A stretch of 44,998 nt of DNA, from the NCBI GenBank assembly GCA_947361225.1, contig CANAIK010000007.1:1-44998 (forward strand), read 5' to 3'. The notes under the pieces are model-generated. The model was not told where the DNA came from, searched no databases, and worked only from the letters and a program-made list of their open reading frames with translations. Source of the stretch: an uncultured bacterium. GTDB taxonomy: Bacteria > Cyanobacteriota > Vampirovibrionia > Gastranaerophilales > Gastranaerophilaceae. Position 1 is the first letter of the stretch, and each line of letters begins with the position of its first letter. Shown piece by piece: positions 37,664 through 44,998 of the stretch. The translations under genes and the position numbers were made by a program.

Positions 37664-38794
37664 CTATAATCCTTTAAACAATTCTTCAATTTCTCTTAGT
37701 TCAATTTCACTGGTCAAAGAAATTCTTAATCGAGAAGTTCCAACCGGAACCGTAGGAGGATTAATCGCAAGAGCGTAAAAACCCTCTTTTTGAAGATTTT
37801 GAGCGTAATCGAGCGTTTTTTTAGAATCCCCCAAAACTACAGGAATAATTTGAGAACAACTTGGACTTGTGTAAATTTTGTGTACTTGTTGAAACAAGGA
37901 ATTGAGTTTTTCTTTTCTTTCTTTTAATAAATCGAATTTTTCTTCCAGTAAAAAATTACTCCAAAGCACGTTTATTGAAGGAATTGCGGTTGTAAAGATA
38001 AAACTTGAGGCAAAATTTATTAAATAATCAATAATTGTATTGTTGGCTAAACAAATCGCTCCAAAAGACCCTAGCGCCTTACCAAGAGTTAAAGTTATAA
38101 TATCAATTTCTTCTAATAATCCTTCTTGAGCGCTAATTCCTTGAAGATTGTCCGAAAAAACCCCGAAAGCGTGCGCTTCGTCTATCATTAACAAGCAATT
38201 GTACTTTTTTTTAAGTTCTACCAATTTTTTAATATCCGCTATGTCTCCGTCCATTGAAAACACGGATTCTGAAATTATTATTGCGTTTTTATAGTTTTTT
38301 CTGTTTTTTTTGAGCAATTCTTCCAAAGAATCGTAATCCAAATGCTTGTATCTGTAATGTTTTGCATTTGTTAACTTGAGTCCTGAAACAATACTTGCGT
38401 GGTTTAGTTTGTCTGAAAAAATGCAATCGTCTTTTGAAAAAAGAGTGCTTACAACCCCCTGATTGCATTGATATCCGGTTGAGAACAAAAGGGATTGTTT
38501 ATTGTATAAACTAGAAAAATTTTGCTCAAGTTTTTTATAACAAATAGAATTTCCGGTTAAAAGCCTTGCCGACGCTGAAGAAAAAAGCAGTTCGGGGGAG
38601 TTTTTATATCTATCCCAAAATTCAAGAACCAAATTTTTGTCCGATCCGACATTCAAATAATCGTTGGATGATAAATTGAGCATTTTTTTACCATCGACGC
38701 TTATATATTTGCCGTTTTTTTCATTAATATTCTTGAGGAAACGAAAACTTTTTGTACTTTTCAAATCCTCCAGTTTTTTAATATAATTCTGCAT
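37664..38794 (-). CDS. bioF: 8-amino-7-oxononanoate synthase
   Basis: 376 residues of the alpha-oxoamine synthase family. LNLSSNDYLN, SSASARLLTGN, LLFSTGYQCNQG, DEAHAFGV and the PLP lysine in TLTLGKALGSFG are all in place. It condenses pimeloyl-ACP (or pimeloyl-CoA) with alanine in biotin synthesis; glycine C-acetyltransferase is a related alternative, but bioC and bioG beside it settle the call. The start is 2 nt after the stop of the small membrane protein, so coupled. Confidence 0.95.
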   Translation of the reverse strand: MQNYIKKLEDLKSTKSFRFLKNINEKNGKYISVDGKKMLNLSSNDYLNVGSDKNLVLEFWDRYKNSPELLFSSASARLLTGNSICYKKLEQNFSSLYNKQSLLFSTGYQCNQGVVSTLFSKDDCIFSDKLNHASIVSGLKLTNAKHYRYKHLDYDSLEELLKKNRKNYKNAIIISESVFSMDGDIADIKKLVELKKKYNCLLMIDEAHAFGVFSDNLQGISAQEGLLEEIDIITLTLGKALGSFGAICLANNTIIDYLINFASSFIFTTAIPSINVLWSNFLLEEKFDLLKERKEKLNSLFQQVHKIYTSPSCSQIIPVVLGDSKKTLDYAQNLQKEGFYALAINPPTVPVGTSRLRISLTSEIELREIEELFKGL

Positions 38795-38796
38795 AA

Positions 38797-39261
38797 TTAT
38801 AACATTTGGAATTTAATCATATTAACAATATTGTAAGCTAATGTGAAAAAGTAAATTCCCGCAATTATCACAGTTAAGATTTTTTGAAAATCACTGAATA
38901 CAATTAAATGTTTTTGTTTTTTTAGTTCTTTATAATCCGTATATTCTTTATTGTAAGGTCTTTCAGGAAGTTTTGTTTCTAAATATTCCAAAACATTTGC
39001 ATATTTAATTTTTATCATAGTTTGATAAGTGTCAATATTAATCCACCACATTAAAGAAATTGATAAACCGATAACGCTTAAAACGATAACCGGTTGATAC
39101 TGCGGGGTTAGGGTGCTTAGAAAATACGTTGCCAAAAGAACAACAATATTCAAAACCAAATAGAATCTGTTGGTTGAGAATTCCCTGTCAATAAATTTTT
39201 CCTTAGCATCGGAATAAATTTTGTATTGTTCCAATAGTATATATTGTTCATCTTTATCCAT
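38797..39261 (-). CDS. Small membrane protein, first gene of the bio operon (154 aa)
   Basis: ATG at 39261 with AAGGAG at 9-nt spacing; a GTG at 39282 lies upstream of that site and is rejected. Three hydrophobic helices are seen: a close pair at about 35-75 (FYLVLNIVVLLATYFL and PVIVLSVIGLSISLMWW) and one near the C-terminus (ILTVIIAGIYFFTLAYNIV), with a soluble loop between. The layout resembles RipA-type small membrane proteins, not confirmed. Being the first gene before bioF-bioG-bioC, it might aid biotin or precursor traffic, but this could be chance placement. Confidence 0.8.
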   Translation of the reverse strand: MDKDEQYILLEQYKIYSDAKEKFIDREFSTNRFYLVLNIVVLLATYFLSTLTPQYQPVIVLSVIGLSISLMWWINIDTYQTMIKIKYANVLEYLETKLPERPYNKEYTDYKELKKQKHLIVFSDFQKILTVIIAGIYFFTLAYNIVNMIKFQML

Positions 39262-39289
39262 TCTTAATTTCTCCTTATTCACAAAATAA

Positions 39290-39319
39290 AGTTTAGCACA
39301 ATTAAGGATTTTTGTGCAA
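39290..39319 (-). promoter_or_regulatory. Promoter and dyad operator of the bio operon
   Basis: On the minus strand TTGCAC (39314-39319), 18 bp, TAAACT (39290-39295). GCACAA (39296-39301) and TTGTGC (39312-39317) form a 6-bp dyad with 10-bp spacer that fills the region between the -35 and -10. This is the place for a repressor. It does not match the BirA TTGTAAAC or BioR TTATCTATAA sites as I remember them. Confidence 0.5.
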
Positions 39320-39333
39320 TAATTTTTTGTCGG

Positions 39334-39357
39334 AAAAAAAATGGGGCAAATACCCCA
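39334..39357 (-). terminator. Intrinsic terminator on the minus strand, upstream of the bio promoter
   Basis: TGGGG, loop TATTTG, CCCCA, then eight T, read on the minus strand. No minus-strand gene lies before it within the 39358-39549 gap, so it either ends an unseen small RNA that starts near 39400 or blocks antisense read-through into the bio operon. Confidence 0.65.
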
Positions 39358-39507
39358 ATTCGCATACTAGCCGAAGCATTAACAACATCTTTATAATACC
39401 TTTAATTATTAAAAAAAGGAAGTGGTTGTTAAGAAATGTAATGTAAATAGTTGAAGATATTAAGAATATATAAAAATTCCGATTCCAATATCAATATTTC
39501 AATCTTT

Positions 39508-39518
39508 TATAATATAAT
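39508..39518 (+). promoter_or_regulatory. -10 region of the symporter gene
   Basis: Two overlapping TATAAT hexamers (39508-39513, 39513-39518) lie about 30 bp before the TTG start at 39550. They place the mRNA start after 39520, which rules out the longer reading frame beginning at 39451. Confidence 0.5.
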
Positions 39519-39549
39519 TGTTGTATTCAAAAAATACGGAGCAAATTAC

Positions 39550-40800
39550 TTGAAAAGTTCAAAAAGACTTACATTATATATATTCCTGGCTTTAATCCTG
39601 GGCGTTTTGTTCGGCTGGTTGTGTCCTCAGTATGCAGTCAAAATGCAGCCTTTAGGGGATATGTTTTTAAGAATGGTAAAAATGATTATTGCTCCTTTAA
39701 TTTTTGCCACTCTAACTGTTGGAATCGCAGGTCACGGGGATGTTAAAAACTTAGGAAAAATCGGTCTTAAAACCATAATTTATTTTGAAATTGCAACCAC
39801 AATAGCGCTTGTTATAGGGCTTTTAATGGCAAATATTCTAAAACCCGGTGTTGGTTTTAATATTAATGTGAGCTCGAATTCTCTAGCGATTGTTGAAACA
39901 ATGAAAAACTCAACCACAGGCGGGGTTTCTCTGGTTCATATGCTTGTTGACTCAATCCCTGTAAGCATTGTGGATTCAATGGCAAAAGGAGATTTATTGC
40001 AAATCGTTGTTTTTGCAATTTTTTTCTCGCTTGCAGTTTGCGCTGTAGGGCAAAAAGCCCGTCCTGTTTTGGATTTTTTGCAAAGTGTTTGCGATGTAAT
40101 GTTTAAATTCACTCAATATGTTATGAATTTTGCTCCAATCGGGGTATTTGGCGCAATTAGCGCTACAATCGGGCACAACGGAATTGGAATCTTAGCAAGT
40201 TATGCAAAATTAATTGTAATTACTTATTTATCCTTAATTGTTTTTGTGGTTCTGGTTTTGGTTGTTGCTTGCAAAATTATTAAAGTTTCTTTTACGGGTT
40301 TAATTAAAACAATAAAAGACCCCGCCTTGCTTGCTTTTACAACGGCATCCTCAGAAGCTGCCCTTCCCAAGGCAATGAGTCAAATGGAAAAATTCGGAGT
40401 GCCTAAAAGCATTGTAAGTTTTGTAATGCCTATGGGTTACACCTTTAACCTTGACGGATCAACTTTATATCTTACTTTAGCAACGCTTTTTTGCGCCCAG
40501 CTTGCAGGAGTCAGCTTATCAATCGAGCAACAACTTGTAATAATGTTAACTTTAATGTTGACTTCCAAAGGAATCGCCGGCGTTCCAAGGGTTTCACTCG
40601 TAATTCTAACAGGAACCTTAACAAGTTTTAATCTTCCTTTAATCGGGGTTGCGGTACTTTTAGGGATAGATCAAATTCTTGATATGGGAAGAACAACCGT
40701 CAACTTAATCGGAAATTGCGTTGCAACAACAGTTGTAGCGAGGTGGGAGAATGAATTTGACCACAAAAAAATGGAAGATTTTCTAAAAAATAACCCATAA
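39550..40800 (+). CDS. Dicarboxylate/amino acid:cation symporter (DAACS family)
   Basis: TTG start at 39550 with GGAG at 8-nt spacing. About 416 residues with eight or so membrane helices. Re-entrant loop 1 has a Ser-rich type segment (TTASSEAALPKAMSQM), and the NLDGSTLYL motif in helix 7 and the TSKGIAGVPR loop are diagnostic of the GltP/DctA/GltT family. It brings in glutamate, aspartate or C4-dicarboxylates with H+ or Na+ in the inner membrane. Exact substrate cannot be told from the sequence alone. Confidence 0.93.
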   Translation: MKSSKRLTLYIFLALILGVLFGWLCPQYAVKMQPLGDMFLRMVKMIIAPLIFATLTVGIAGHGDVKNLGKIGLKTIIYFEIATTIALVIGLLMANILKPGVGFNINVSSNSLAIVETMKNSTTGGVSLVHMLVDSIPVSIVDSMAKGDLLQIVVFAIFFSLAVCAVGQKARPVLDFLQSVCDVMFKFTQYVMNFAPIGVFGAISATIGHNGIGILASYAKLIVITYLSLIVFVVLVLVVACKIIKVSFTGLIKTIKDPALLAFTTASSEAALPKAMSQMEKFGVPKSIVSFVMPMGYTFNLDGSTLYLTLATLFCAQLAGVSLSIEQQLVIMLTLMLTSKGIAGVPRVSLVILTGTLTSFNLPLIGVAVLLGIDQILDMGRTTVNLIGNCVATTVVARWENEFDHKKMEDFLKNNP

Positions 40801-40841
40801 GGGGAATTATAAGATTTAGAGTTTATAATAATATTTCAATT

Positions 40842-41846
40842 ATGAAATTATTATTTTTTGATATAAGAGAACTAGAACTTAACTATCTTCTGGATAAAAT
40901 CCCGGTGGAAATTGAACCTTGTTTTATCAAATCCCCCTTAATTGAATCAACTTATGTTGACAAAAAACATCTTGATTGTGAGGGTTTGAGCGTTTTTGTA
41001 TCGTCTGTTCTTAATAGGAAAGTTCTTGAACAATTTAAGAATTTAAAATTTATTTTCCTAAGATGTGTTGGTTTTTCCAATGTTGATTTGGATTATTGTA
41101 AAAAAAGAGGAATTACTGTATTAAACACCCCTAATTACGGGAATTCAACCGTAGCGGAATTCGTTTTTACTTTAATTTTGACCCTATCAAGAAAAGTTAT
41201 TCAAGCAAAACAATCAATAATACAAGGAACTATCAACCAAGACGAACTAATCGGATTGGAACTTGATAAAAAAACAATTGGAGTTATTGGCGCAGGAGCA
41301 ATCGGGAAAAAAGTAATTGAAATAGCTCAAGGGTTTAATTTAGAAACCCTGGTTTATGATATTAATAAATCAAACGAATATAATTTTGTTGAATTAGACG
41401 AATTATTACAAAAATCGGATTTTGTTTCAATTAATTGCCCCTTAACCGATAAAACCAGGAATTTGATTAACGAACAAAAAATTGCGCTAATGAAAAAAGA
41501 CGCAATTCTAATAAACACCGCTCGTGGTGAAATTGTCGATACAAGAGCTTTGTACAACGCTCTTGTTAATAAAAAATTGTTAGGCGCAGCGCTCGACGTT
41601 GTTGAATGCGAAGAAACGTTGTGTCAAACTTACGGAAAATGTGAACAATATGACGAACTTAGGACAAATTGTCTTAAAAAATTCTTTTTTATTCAAAAAC
41701 TTGTGCAATTGCCCCAGGTTATAATAACACCCCATATCGCATATAATACAAAAGAAGCGCAAACAAGAATTCTTGATATAACTTTATTTAATATTGAGGA
41801 ATCTTTAAATATTAACTCTGGCTTTAAAAATTTAGTTTTGATATAA
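40842..41846 (+). CDS. D-isomer-specific 2-hydroxyacid dehydrogenase, D-lactate dehydrogenase-like
   Basis: 334 residues. NAD-binding GAGAIG is at 150-155. Catalytic Arg (INTARGE, R228), Glu (DVVECEE, E255) and His (TPHIAYNT, H298) are all present. The LRCVGFSNVDLD segment and overall length fit D-lactate dehydrogenase or hydroxyisocaproate-type enzymes, so it may reduce pyruvate during fermentation. Erythronate or phosphoglycerate dehydrogenase is less likely, as the family regulatory domains are absent. A TAATAT 7 nt before the ATG suggests a leaderless message. Confidence 0.88.
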   Translation: MKLLFFDIRELELNYLLDKIPVEIEPCFIKSPLIESTYVDKKHLDCEGLSVFVSSVLNRKVLEQFKNLKFIFLRCVGFSNVDLDYCKKRGITVLNTPNYGNSTVAEFVFTLILTLSRKVIQAKQSIIQGTINQDELIGLELDKKTIGVIGAGAIGKKVIEIAQGFNLETLVYDINKSNEYNFVELDELLQKSDFVSINCPLTDKTRNLINEQKIALMKKDAILINTARGEIVDTRALYNALVNKKLLGAALDVVECEETLCQTYGKCEQYDELRTNCLKKFFFIQKLVQLPQVIITPHIAYNTKEAQTRILDITLFNIEESLNINSGFKNLVLI

Positions 41847-41853
41847 TAAATTT

Positions 41854-42513
41854 ATGATTGAAATAAATAATTATATTGAACACACTTTATTAAAAGCAGA
41901 CGCAACCAATAAAGAAATTGAAAAATTAGTCGAGGATGCAATTAACTACAAATTTTTCGGGGTTTGTATTAATCCAAGTTACGTTGAACTTACAAATACC
42001 CTGCTTAAGGGTTCTAACGTCAAAATCGTTACGGTTGTTAATTTTCCCTTATCGAACAATACTATCGATATGACATTATATCAAACCCAAAGGGTTTTAG
42101 AACTGGGCGCAAAAGAAGTTGATACGGTTTTAAATATTTCAGCGCTTAAAAACAAAGATTACAAAAAAGTTGAACAGGATATTAAAAAAACAAAGGAAAT
42201 TTGCGCTAATAACACCTTAAAAGTGATCTTAGAAACGGATTTGTTAAACGAATTAGAAATCGTCGAATCTTGTAAATGCGCAATTAACGCAGGAGCCGAT
42301 TTTGTCAAAACTTCAACCGGTTTTGTAAAAAACGGCGTTGGAGCAACTGTTAGTGCAGTTAAGTTAATGTATGAAACCGTAAATCCTCAAGGACTTGGAG
42401 TTAAAGCCTCGGGGGGAATTAAAGATTATACTAAAGCAAGAGCCTTGATTGAAGCAGGAGCGCAAAGACTCGGAACATCAAGCGGGGTTGAAATAATAAC
42501 AAGAAAGGTTTAA
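41854..42513 (+). CDS. deoC: Deoxyribose-phosphate aldolase
   Basis: 219 residues of class I aldolase. The Schiff-base Lys is K152 in FVKTSTGF; the second Lys in VKASGGIK and the Asp in EVDTVLN (D90) complete the site. It splits 2-deoxyribose-5-phosphate to acetaldehyde and glyceraldehyde-3-phosphate in nucleoside salvage. TATAAT at 41842-41847 spans the end of the upstream gene and stands 6 nt from the ATG with no ribosome-binding site. Confidence 0.96.
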   Translation: MIEINNYIEHTLLKADATNKEIEKLVEDAINYKFFGVCINPSYVELTNTLLKGSNVKIVTVVNFPLSNNTIDMTLYQTQRVLELGAKEVDTVLNISALKNKDYKKVEQDIKKTKEICANNTLKVILETDLLNELEIVESCKCAINAGADFVKTSTGFVKNGVGATVSAVKLMYETVNPQGLGVKASGGIKDYTKARALIEAGAQRLGTSSGVEIITRKV

Positions 42514-42515
42514 CA

Positions 42516-42713
42516 ATGACCAGGGAAGAAAACAAAATTACAATAAGATCAGACAGAAAAACCGATTACACTTTTATTTATAAAGGTGAAGACGTTGTCC
42601 TAAAAGCCGGTAGCGTTGTTTCTATTGCGGACGGACTTAAAAATGTTGTTTTTCCAACAGTTGCAATGAAAATAATGAACAACTTAATTGTCGTTAAGGA
42701 AGATGTGAAATAA
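42516..42713 (+). CDS. Small hypothetical protein (65 aa)
   Basis: Starts 2 nt after deoC with AAAGG at 7-nt spacing, and its stop is joined to the next start as TAATG. The short, mixed beta-rich sequence (NKITIRSDRKTDYTFIYKG and VVLKAGSVVSI) suggests a small beta-fold. No family is recognised. Tight packing between deoC and the ACT-domain gene makes it a true gene, but gives no function. Confidence 0.7.
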   Translation: MTREENKITIRSDRKTDYTFIYKGEDVVLKAGSVVSIADGLKNVVFPTVAMKIMNNLIVVKEDVK

Positions 42714-42991
42714 TGAAAGAAGATAAGGTTATAATAACAGTAAGCGGTGAAGATAAAGTCGGAATCGTAGCTAAAGTAGCGCAAAAACTTGCTTTAAATA
42801 AAGTTAATATCGAAGATATCAAACAAACAATAATGCAAGACAACTTTGTTATGATAATGTTGTGTGATATTAAAAATTTAACCGTTTCCTTTAAAGAATT
42901 CAAAGAAGATATTAAAAAACTGGAACAAGAACTTTCAATGGAAATTTGGGTTCAAAAAAAAGAAATTTTCGATAGAATGCACACAATTTAA
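42713..42991 (+). CDS. ACT-domain protein, UPF0237 family
   Basis: 92 residues, essentially one ACT domain: VIITVSGEDKVGIVAKVAQKL is the first beta-alpha unit, followed by NIEDIKQTIM and a C-terminal helix. UPF0237 proteins are regularly paired with UPF0210, which follows 9 nt later, so the two probably work together. The ACT fold often binds amino acids, so a sensing role is likely. Overlaps the preceding stop by one base. Confidence 0.92.
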   Translation: MKEDKVIITVSGEDKVGIVAKVAQKLALNKVNIEDIKQTIMQDNFVMIMLCDIKNLTVSFKEFKEDIKKLEQELSMEIWVQKKEIFDRMHTI

Positions 42992-43000
42992 AGGTAAAAA

Positions 43001-44371
43001 ATGCTGGAAAGTTTTAATAAACAACAAATTATAGAAACAATAGAGATGATAAAAATTCATCATCTTGATATTAGAACAACAACCCTTTCTTTGAGTTTGA
43101 GGGATTGTTGTTCTTGTGATACCAAAAAAACCGCAACAAAAATTTATGATAAAATTACAAAAACAGCTAAAAATTTTGTACAATTAGCAAATGAAATAGA
43201 GAATGAATACTCTATTCCGATTGTAAATAAAAGAATTGCCTTAACTCCGATTTCTCTTGTTGTAGAATCTTGCAACGACCCGGATTATGTTTATATTGCC
43301 TCAATTATTGATAAGGCAGCTAATGAAATCGGGGTTGATTTTATCGGAGGTTACAGCGCTTTAGTTGATAAAGGGTTTACTAAAGGGGATTTAGCTTTTT
43401 TTGATTCAATCCCCGAGGCATTATCCACAACCAAAAAACTTTGCTCCAGTGTTAATTTGGGAACTTCAAAAACCGGAGTTAACATGGACGCAGTTCTAAA
43501 AACAGCCTCAATTATTAAAAAAACCGCTCTTTTAACCAAAGAACAAGATAGTATCGGGGCAGCGAAATTTGTATGTTTCTGTAATGCCGTAACCGACAAT
43601 CCCTTTATGGCAGGGGCTTTTTGCGGGATTAATGAGGCTGAATGCACTTTAAATATTGGTGTTTCAGGTCCCGGGGTAGTTGCAAGCGCTATTCAAAATC
43701 TTAGTAAAACCGCTGATTTTGGTGAGGTTTCCAATTTAATTAAAAAAATGGCATTTAAAATAACAACCACAGGTGAGTTAATCGGAAGAAGATTAGCAGG
43801 AAAAATGAATATTCCATTCGGAATAATTGATTTATCCCTTGCCCCAACACCTTTGCAGGGTGATAGCGTTGCTGAAATCTTTAAAGCAATGGGTTTAGAG
43901 CAAGCTGGCGCTCCCGGGACCACAATGGCACTTGCAATGCTCAACGATGCAGTCAAAAAAGGCGGAATAATGGCGTCAAGCTACGTTGGAGGCTTATCAG
44001 GAGCGTTTATCCCGGTTTCAGAAGACGCAGGAATGATTGAGGCTGCAAAACTCGGTTCTTTAACAATTGATAAACTTGAAGCTATGACAAGCGTTTGTTC
44101 AGTCGGACTTGATATGATTGCAATCCCGGGAGATACCCCCGATTCAACAATAGCAGGGATTATCGCCGATGAAATGGCAATTGGTATGATTAACAAAAAA
44201 ACCACAGCAGTTAGAATCATTCCGGTTATCGGGAAAAAAGTGGGTGAAAGTGCCGAATTTGGAGGGCTTTTAGGCTCCGCTCCCATAATGAAAGTTAATT
44301 CATTCTCAAATGAAATTTTCGTTAACAGAGGAGGCAGAATCCCTGCTCCCTTGCATAGTTTAAACAACTAA
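43001..44371 (+). CDS. UPF0210 (DUF711) family PFL-like protein
   Basis: 456 residues. The N-terminus ([17 protein letters not shown]) and Gly-rich blocks such as [28 protein letters not shown] and [10 protein letters not shown] are those of the UPF0210 family, which has a pyruvate formate-lyase-like fold but no known reaction. AAAGG is 6 nt before the ATG. Together with the ACT protein it forms a pair conserved across many bacteria. The stop shares CTAA with the convergent XRE gene. Confidence 0.93.
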   Translation: MLESFNKQQIIETIEMIKIHHLDIRTTTLSLSLRDCCSCDTKKTATKIYDKITKTAKNFVQLANEIENEYSIPIVNKRIALTPISLVVESCNDPDYVYIASIIDKAANEIGVDFIGGYSALVDKGFTKGDLAFFDSIPEALSTTKKLCSSVNLGTSKTGVNMDAVLKTASIIKKTALLTKEQDSIGAAKFVCFCNAVTDNPFMAGAFCGINEAECTLNIGVSGPGVVASAIQNLSKTADFGEVSNLIKKMAFKITTTGELIGRRLAGKMNIPFGIIDLSLAPTPLQGDSVAEIFKAMGLEQAGAPGTTMALAMLNDAVKKGGIMASSYVGGLSGAFIPVSEDAGMIEAAKLGSLTIDKLEAMTSVCSVGLDMIAIPGDTPDSTIAGIIADEMAIGMINKKTTAVRIIPVIGKKVGESAEFGGLLGSAPIMKVNSFSNEIFVNRGGRIPAPLHSLNN

Positions 44372-44817
44372 AACTCAAGAGCTGCTTTAATTCCGTTCAA
44401 ATTCTGAATAAGTGCTTCAAGAGCCTCTTTATTGCCCTTTTTAATTTGAATAAATTTAAGAATCATATCCCTTGTAACACCGCTTTCGAGCAATTCCGTG
44501 AGCGCAATAAAATCCGAATCCGAAAGATTGAATTTTTTCTTAAGTTCAATATTTAATGGTTCTTGAATTGTATCGCTTTTAAGAAACATTTCCCCTAAGC
44601 CCGTAAAGTAGTAATTCAAGTTCACATTATAGATTTTTGCAAACTCAACAAGCTTTTCTTCCGAAAGTTTCTCTCTACCGTGATAAATATTGTTGACATA
44701 TTGTCTTGAGATATTAAGTTTTGTTGCAATATCAGATTGCCTTAAATTAAGCTCATTTACGATTCTTCTAAATCTTTGTGCTTTATTTGTATTATTTGTT
44801 TCTGAATTACTTGACAA
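44368..44817 (-). CDS. XRE-family transcriptional regulator (149 aa)
   Basis: The only early start is a TTG at 44817; there is no Met upstream of the helix-turn-helix. The helix-turn-helix [20 protein letters not shown] lies at about residues 25-45, followed by [21 protein letters not shown]. The C-terminal 75 residues are helical and probably used for dimerisation. It is divergent from a prepilin gene whose strong promoter overlaps its start codon, so it may repress itself and that gene. Confidence 0.9.
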   Translation of the reverse strand: MSSNSETNNTNKAQRFRRIVNELNLRQSDIATKLNISRQYVNNIYHGREKLSEEKLVEFAKIYNVNLNYYFTGLGEMFLKSDTIQEPLNIELKKKFNLSDSDFIALTELLESGVTRDMILKFIQIKKGNKEALEALIQNLNGIKAALEF

Positions 44818-44840
44818 AAGTATCTTATATCCTATATAAT
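44811..44840 (+). promoter_or_regulatory. Consensus promoter facing the prepilin gene
   Basis: TTGACA (44811-44816), 18 bp, TATAAT (44835-44840). Both hexamers are perfect. It overlaps the first codons of the XRE gene on the other strand and would yield a leader of about 100 nt for the prepilin gene. Confidence 0.75.
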
Positions 44841-44872
44841 TTTATTGTACACCTATTTAAACTATACCATAA

Positions 44873-44892
44873 AAACGGCAATTTTGCCGTTT
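44873..44892. repeat. Inverted repeat in the prepilin leader
   Basis: AAACGGCAA and TTGCCGTTT separated by TT, perfect. It lies between the promoter at 44811-44840 and the prepilin ATG. It could act as an XRE operator, or as an RNA hairpin that attenuates the pilin message. Confidence 0.7.
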
Positions 44893-44948
44893 AGTTTGTG
44901 CAACAAAAAAATTAACCAAAATATAACAAAAATATAAGGAAAAAAAGT

Positions 44949-44998
44949 ATGAAAAAAGCTTTCTCTTTGATTGAGCTGTTGATAAGCTTAATCACAAT
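44949..44998 (+). CDS. Type IV prepilin-like protein (3' partial)
   Basis: Only the first 16 codons are in the window: MKKAFSLIELLISLIT. This is the class III signal: short basic leader, cleavage site before F with Glu at position 5 after it, then a hydrophobic helix. AAGGA lies 8 nt before the ATG. The protein would be cut and N-methylated by prepilin peptidase and be a pilus or pseudopilus subunit. The leader here is unusually short. Confidence 0.85.
   Translation, partial: MKKAFSLIELLISLIT

Noticed and set aside
39451-39549. Longer N-terminus for the symporter
   Set aside because: TATAAT boxes at 39508-39518 and a GGAG before TTG 39550 place the real start later; the extra residues do not fit the family.

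Overview
The window is AT-rich, gene-dense DNA with no rRNA or tRNA genes, CRISPR array, insertion sequence or phage module that I could see. Gene content points to a fermentative, Gram-negative-type bacterium, most likely from the non-photosynthetic cyanobacterial lineage (Melainabacteria/Vampirovibrionia, for example Gastranaerophilales). The supporting signs are a stand-alone atpD-atpC pair (cyanobacteria keep beta and epsilon apart from the rest of the ATP synthase operon), a BamA/Omp85 protein with about three POTRA domains, type IV prepilin, very AT-rich codon use, and many large proteins without obvious relatives. The assignment is inference, not proof.

Layout: 1-4473 carries a metallo-beta-lactamase-fold hydrolase (cut by the window edge), atpD-atpC, a sugar/DegT-type aminotransferase and an NrtR-like regulator. 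4532-7595 is an RNA-processing unit: small ORF, DUF2344 protein, RNase E/G, and a small membrane protein. 7592-9462 holds a Cys-rich small protein and a strikingly degenerate hybrid-cluster-protein homologue. 9525-18913 is a minus-strand four-gene operon: two related membrane proteins followed by two GH13 alpha-amylase-family proteins, one of them 1339 residues. 19129-24124 has an ATPase-TPR protein, rsmG, purB and an LD-carboxypeptidase. 24125-28520 has a gap with a perfect 32-bp palindrome, three lineage-type small/coiled-coil proteins and bamA. 28714-34725 has a sigma-region-4-like protein, clpB and an EF-hand coiled-coil protein. 34742-39261 is a biotin locus (bioB, bioD, bioC, bioG, bioF; no bioA) with a small membrane protein. 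39550-44371 has a dicarboxylate/amino-acid symporter, D-lactate-type dehydrogenase, deoC, a 65-residue protein, and the ACT/UPF0210 pair. The end has an XRE regulator divergent from a prepilin gene.

The strongest leads are the GH13/membrane-protein operon (candidate undescribed saccharide system), the Hcp-like protein that has lost most cluster ligands, a hairpin that buries the clpB ribosome-binding site, a riboswitch/attenuator-like RNA between clpB and the EF-hand gene, a palindromic shared -10 between bioB and bioD, and a recurrent promoter layout in which a -10 box sits 6-7 nt before the start codon, implying leaderless mRNAs. Five of eight convergent gene pairs overlap at their 3' ends. 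All function calls come from reading the sequence; no searches or folding programs were run.
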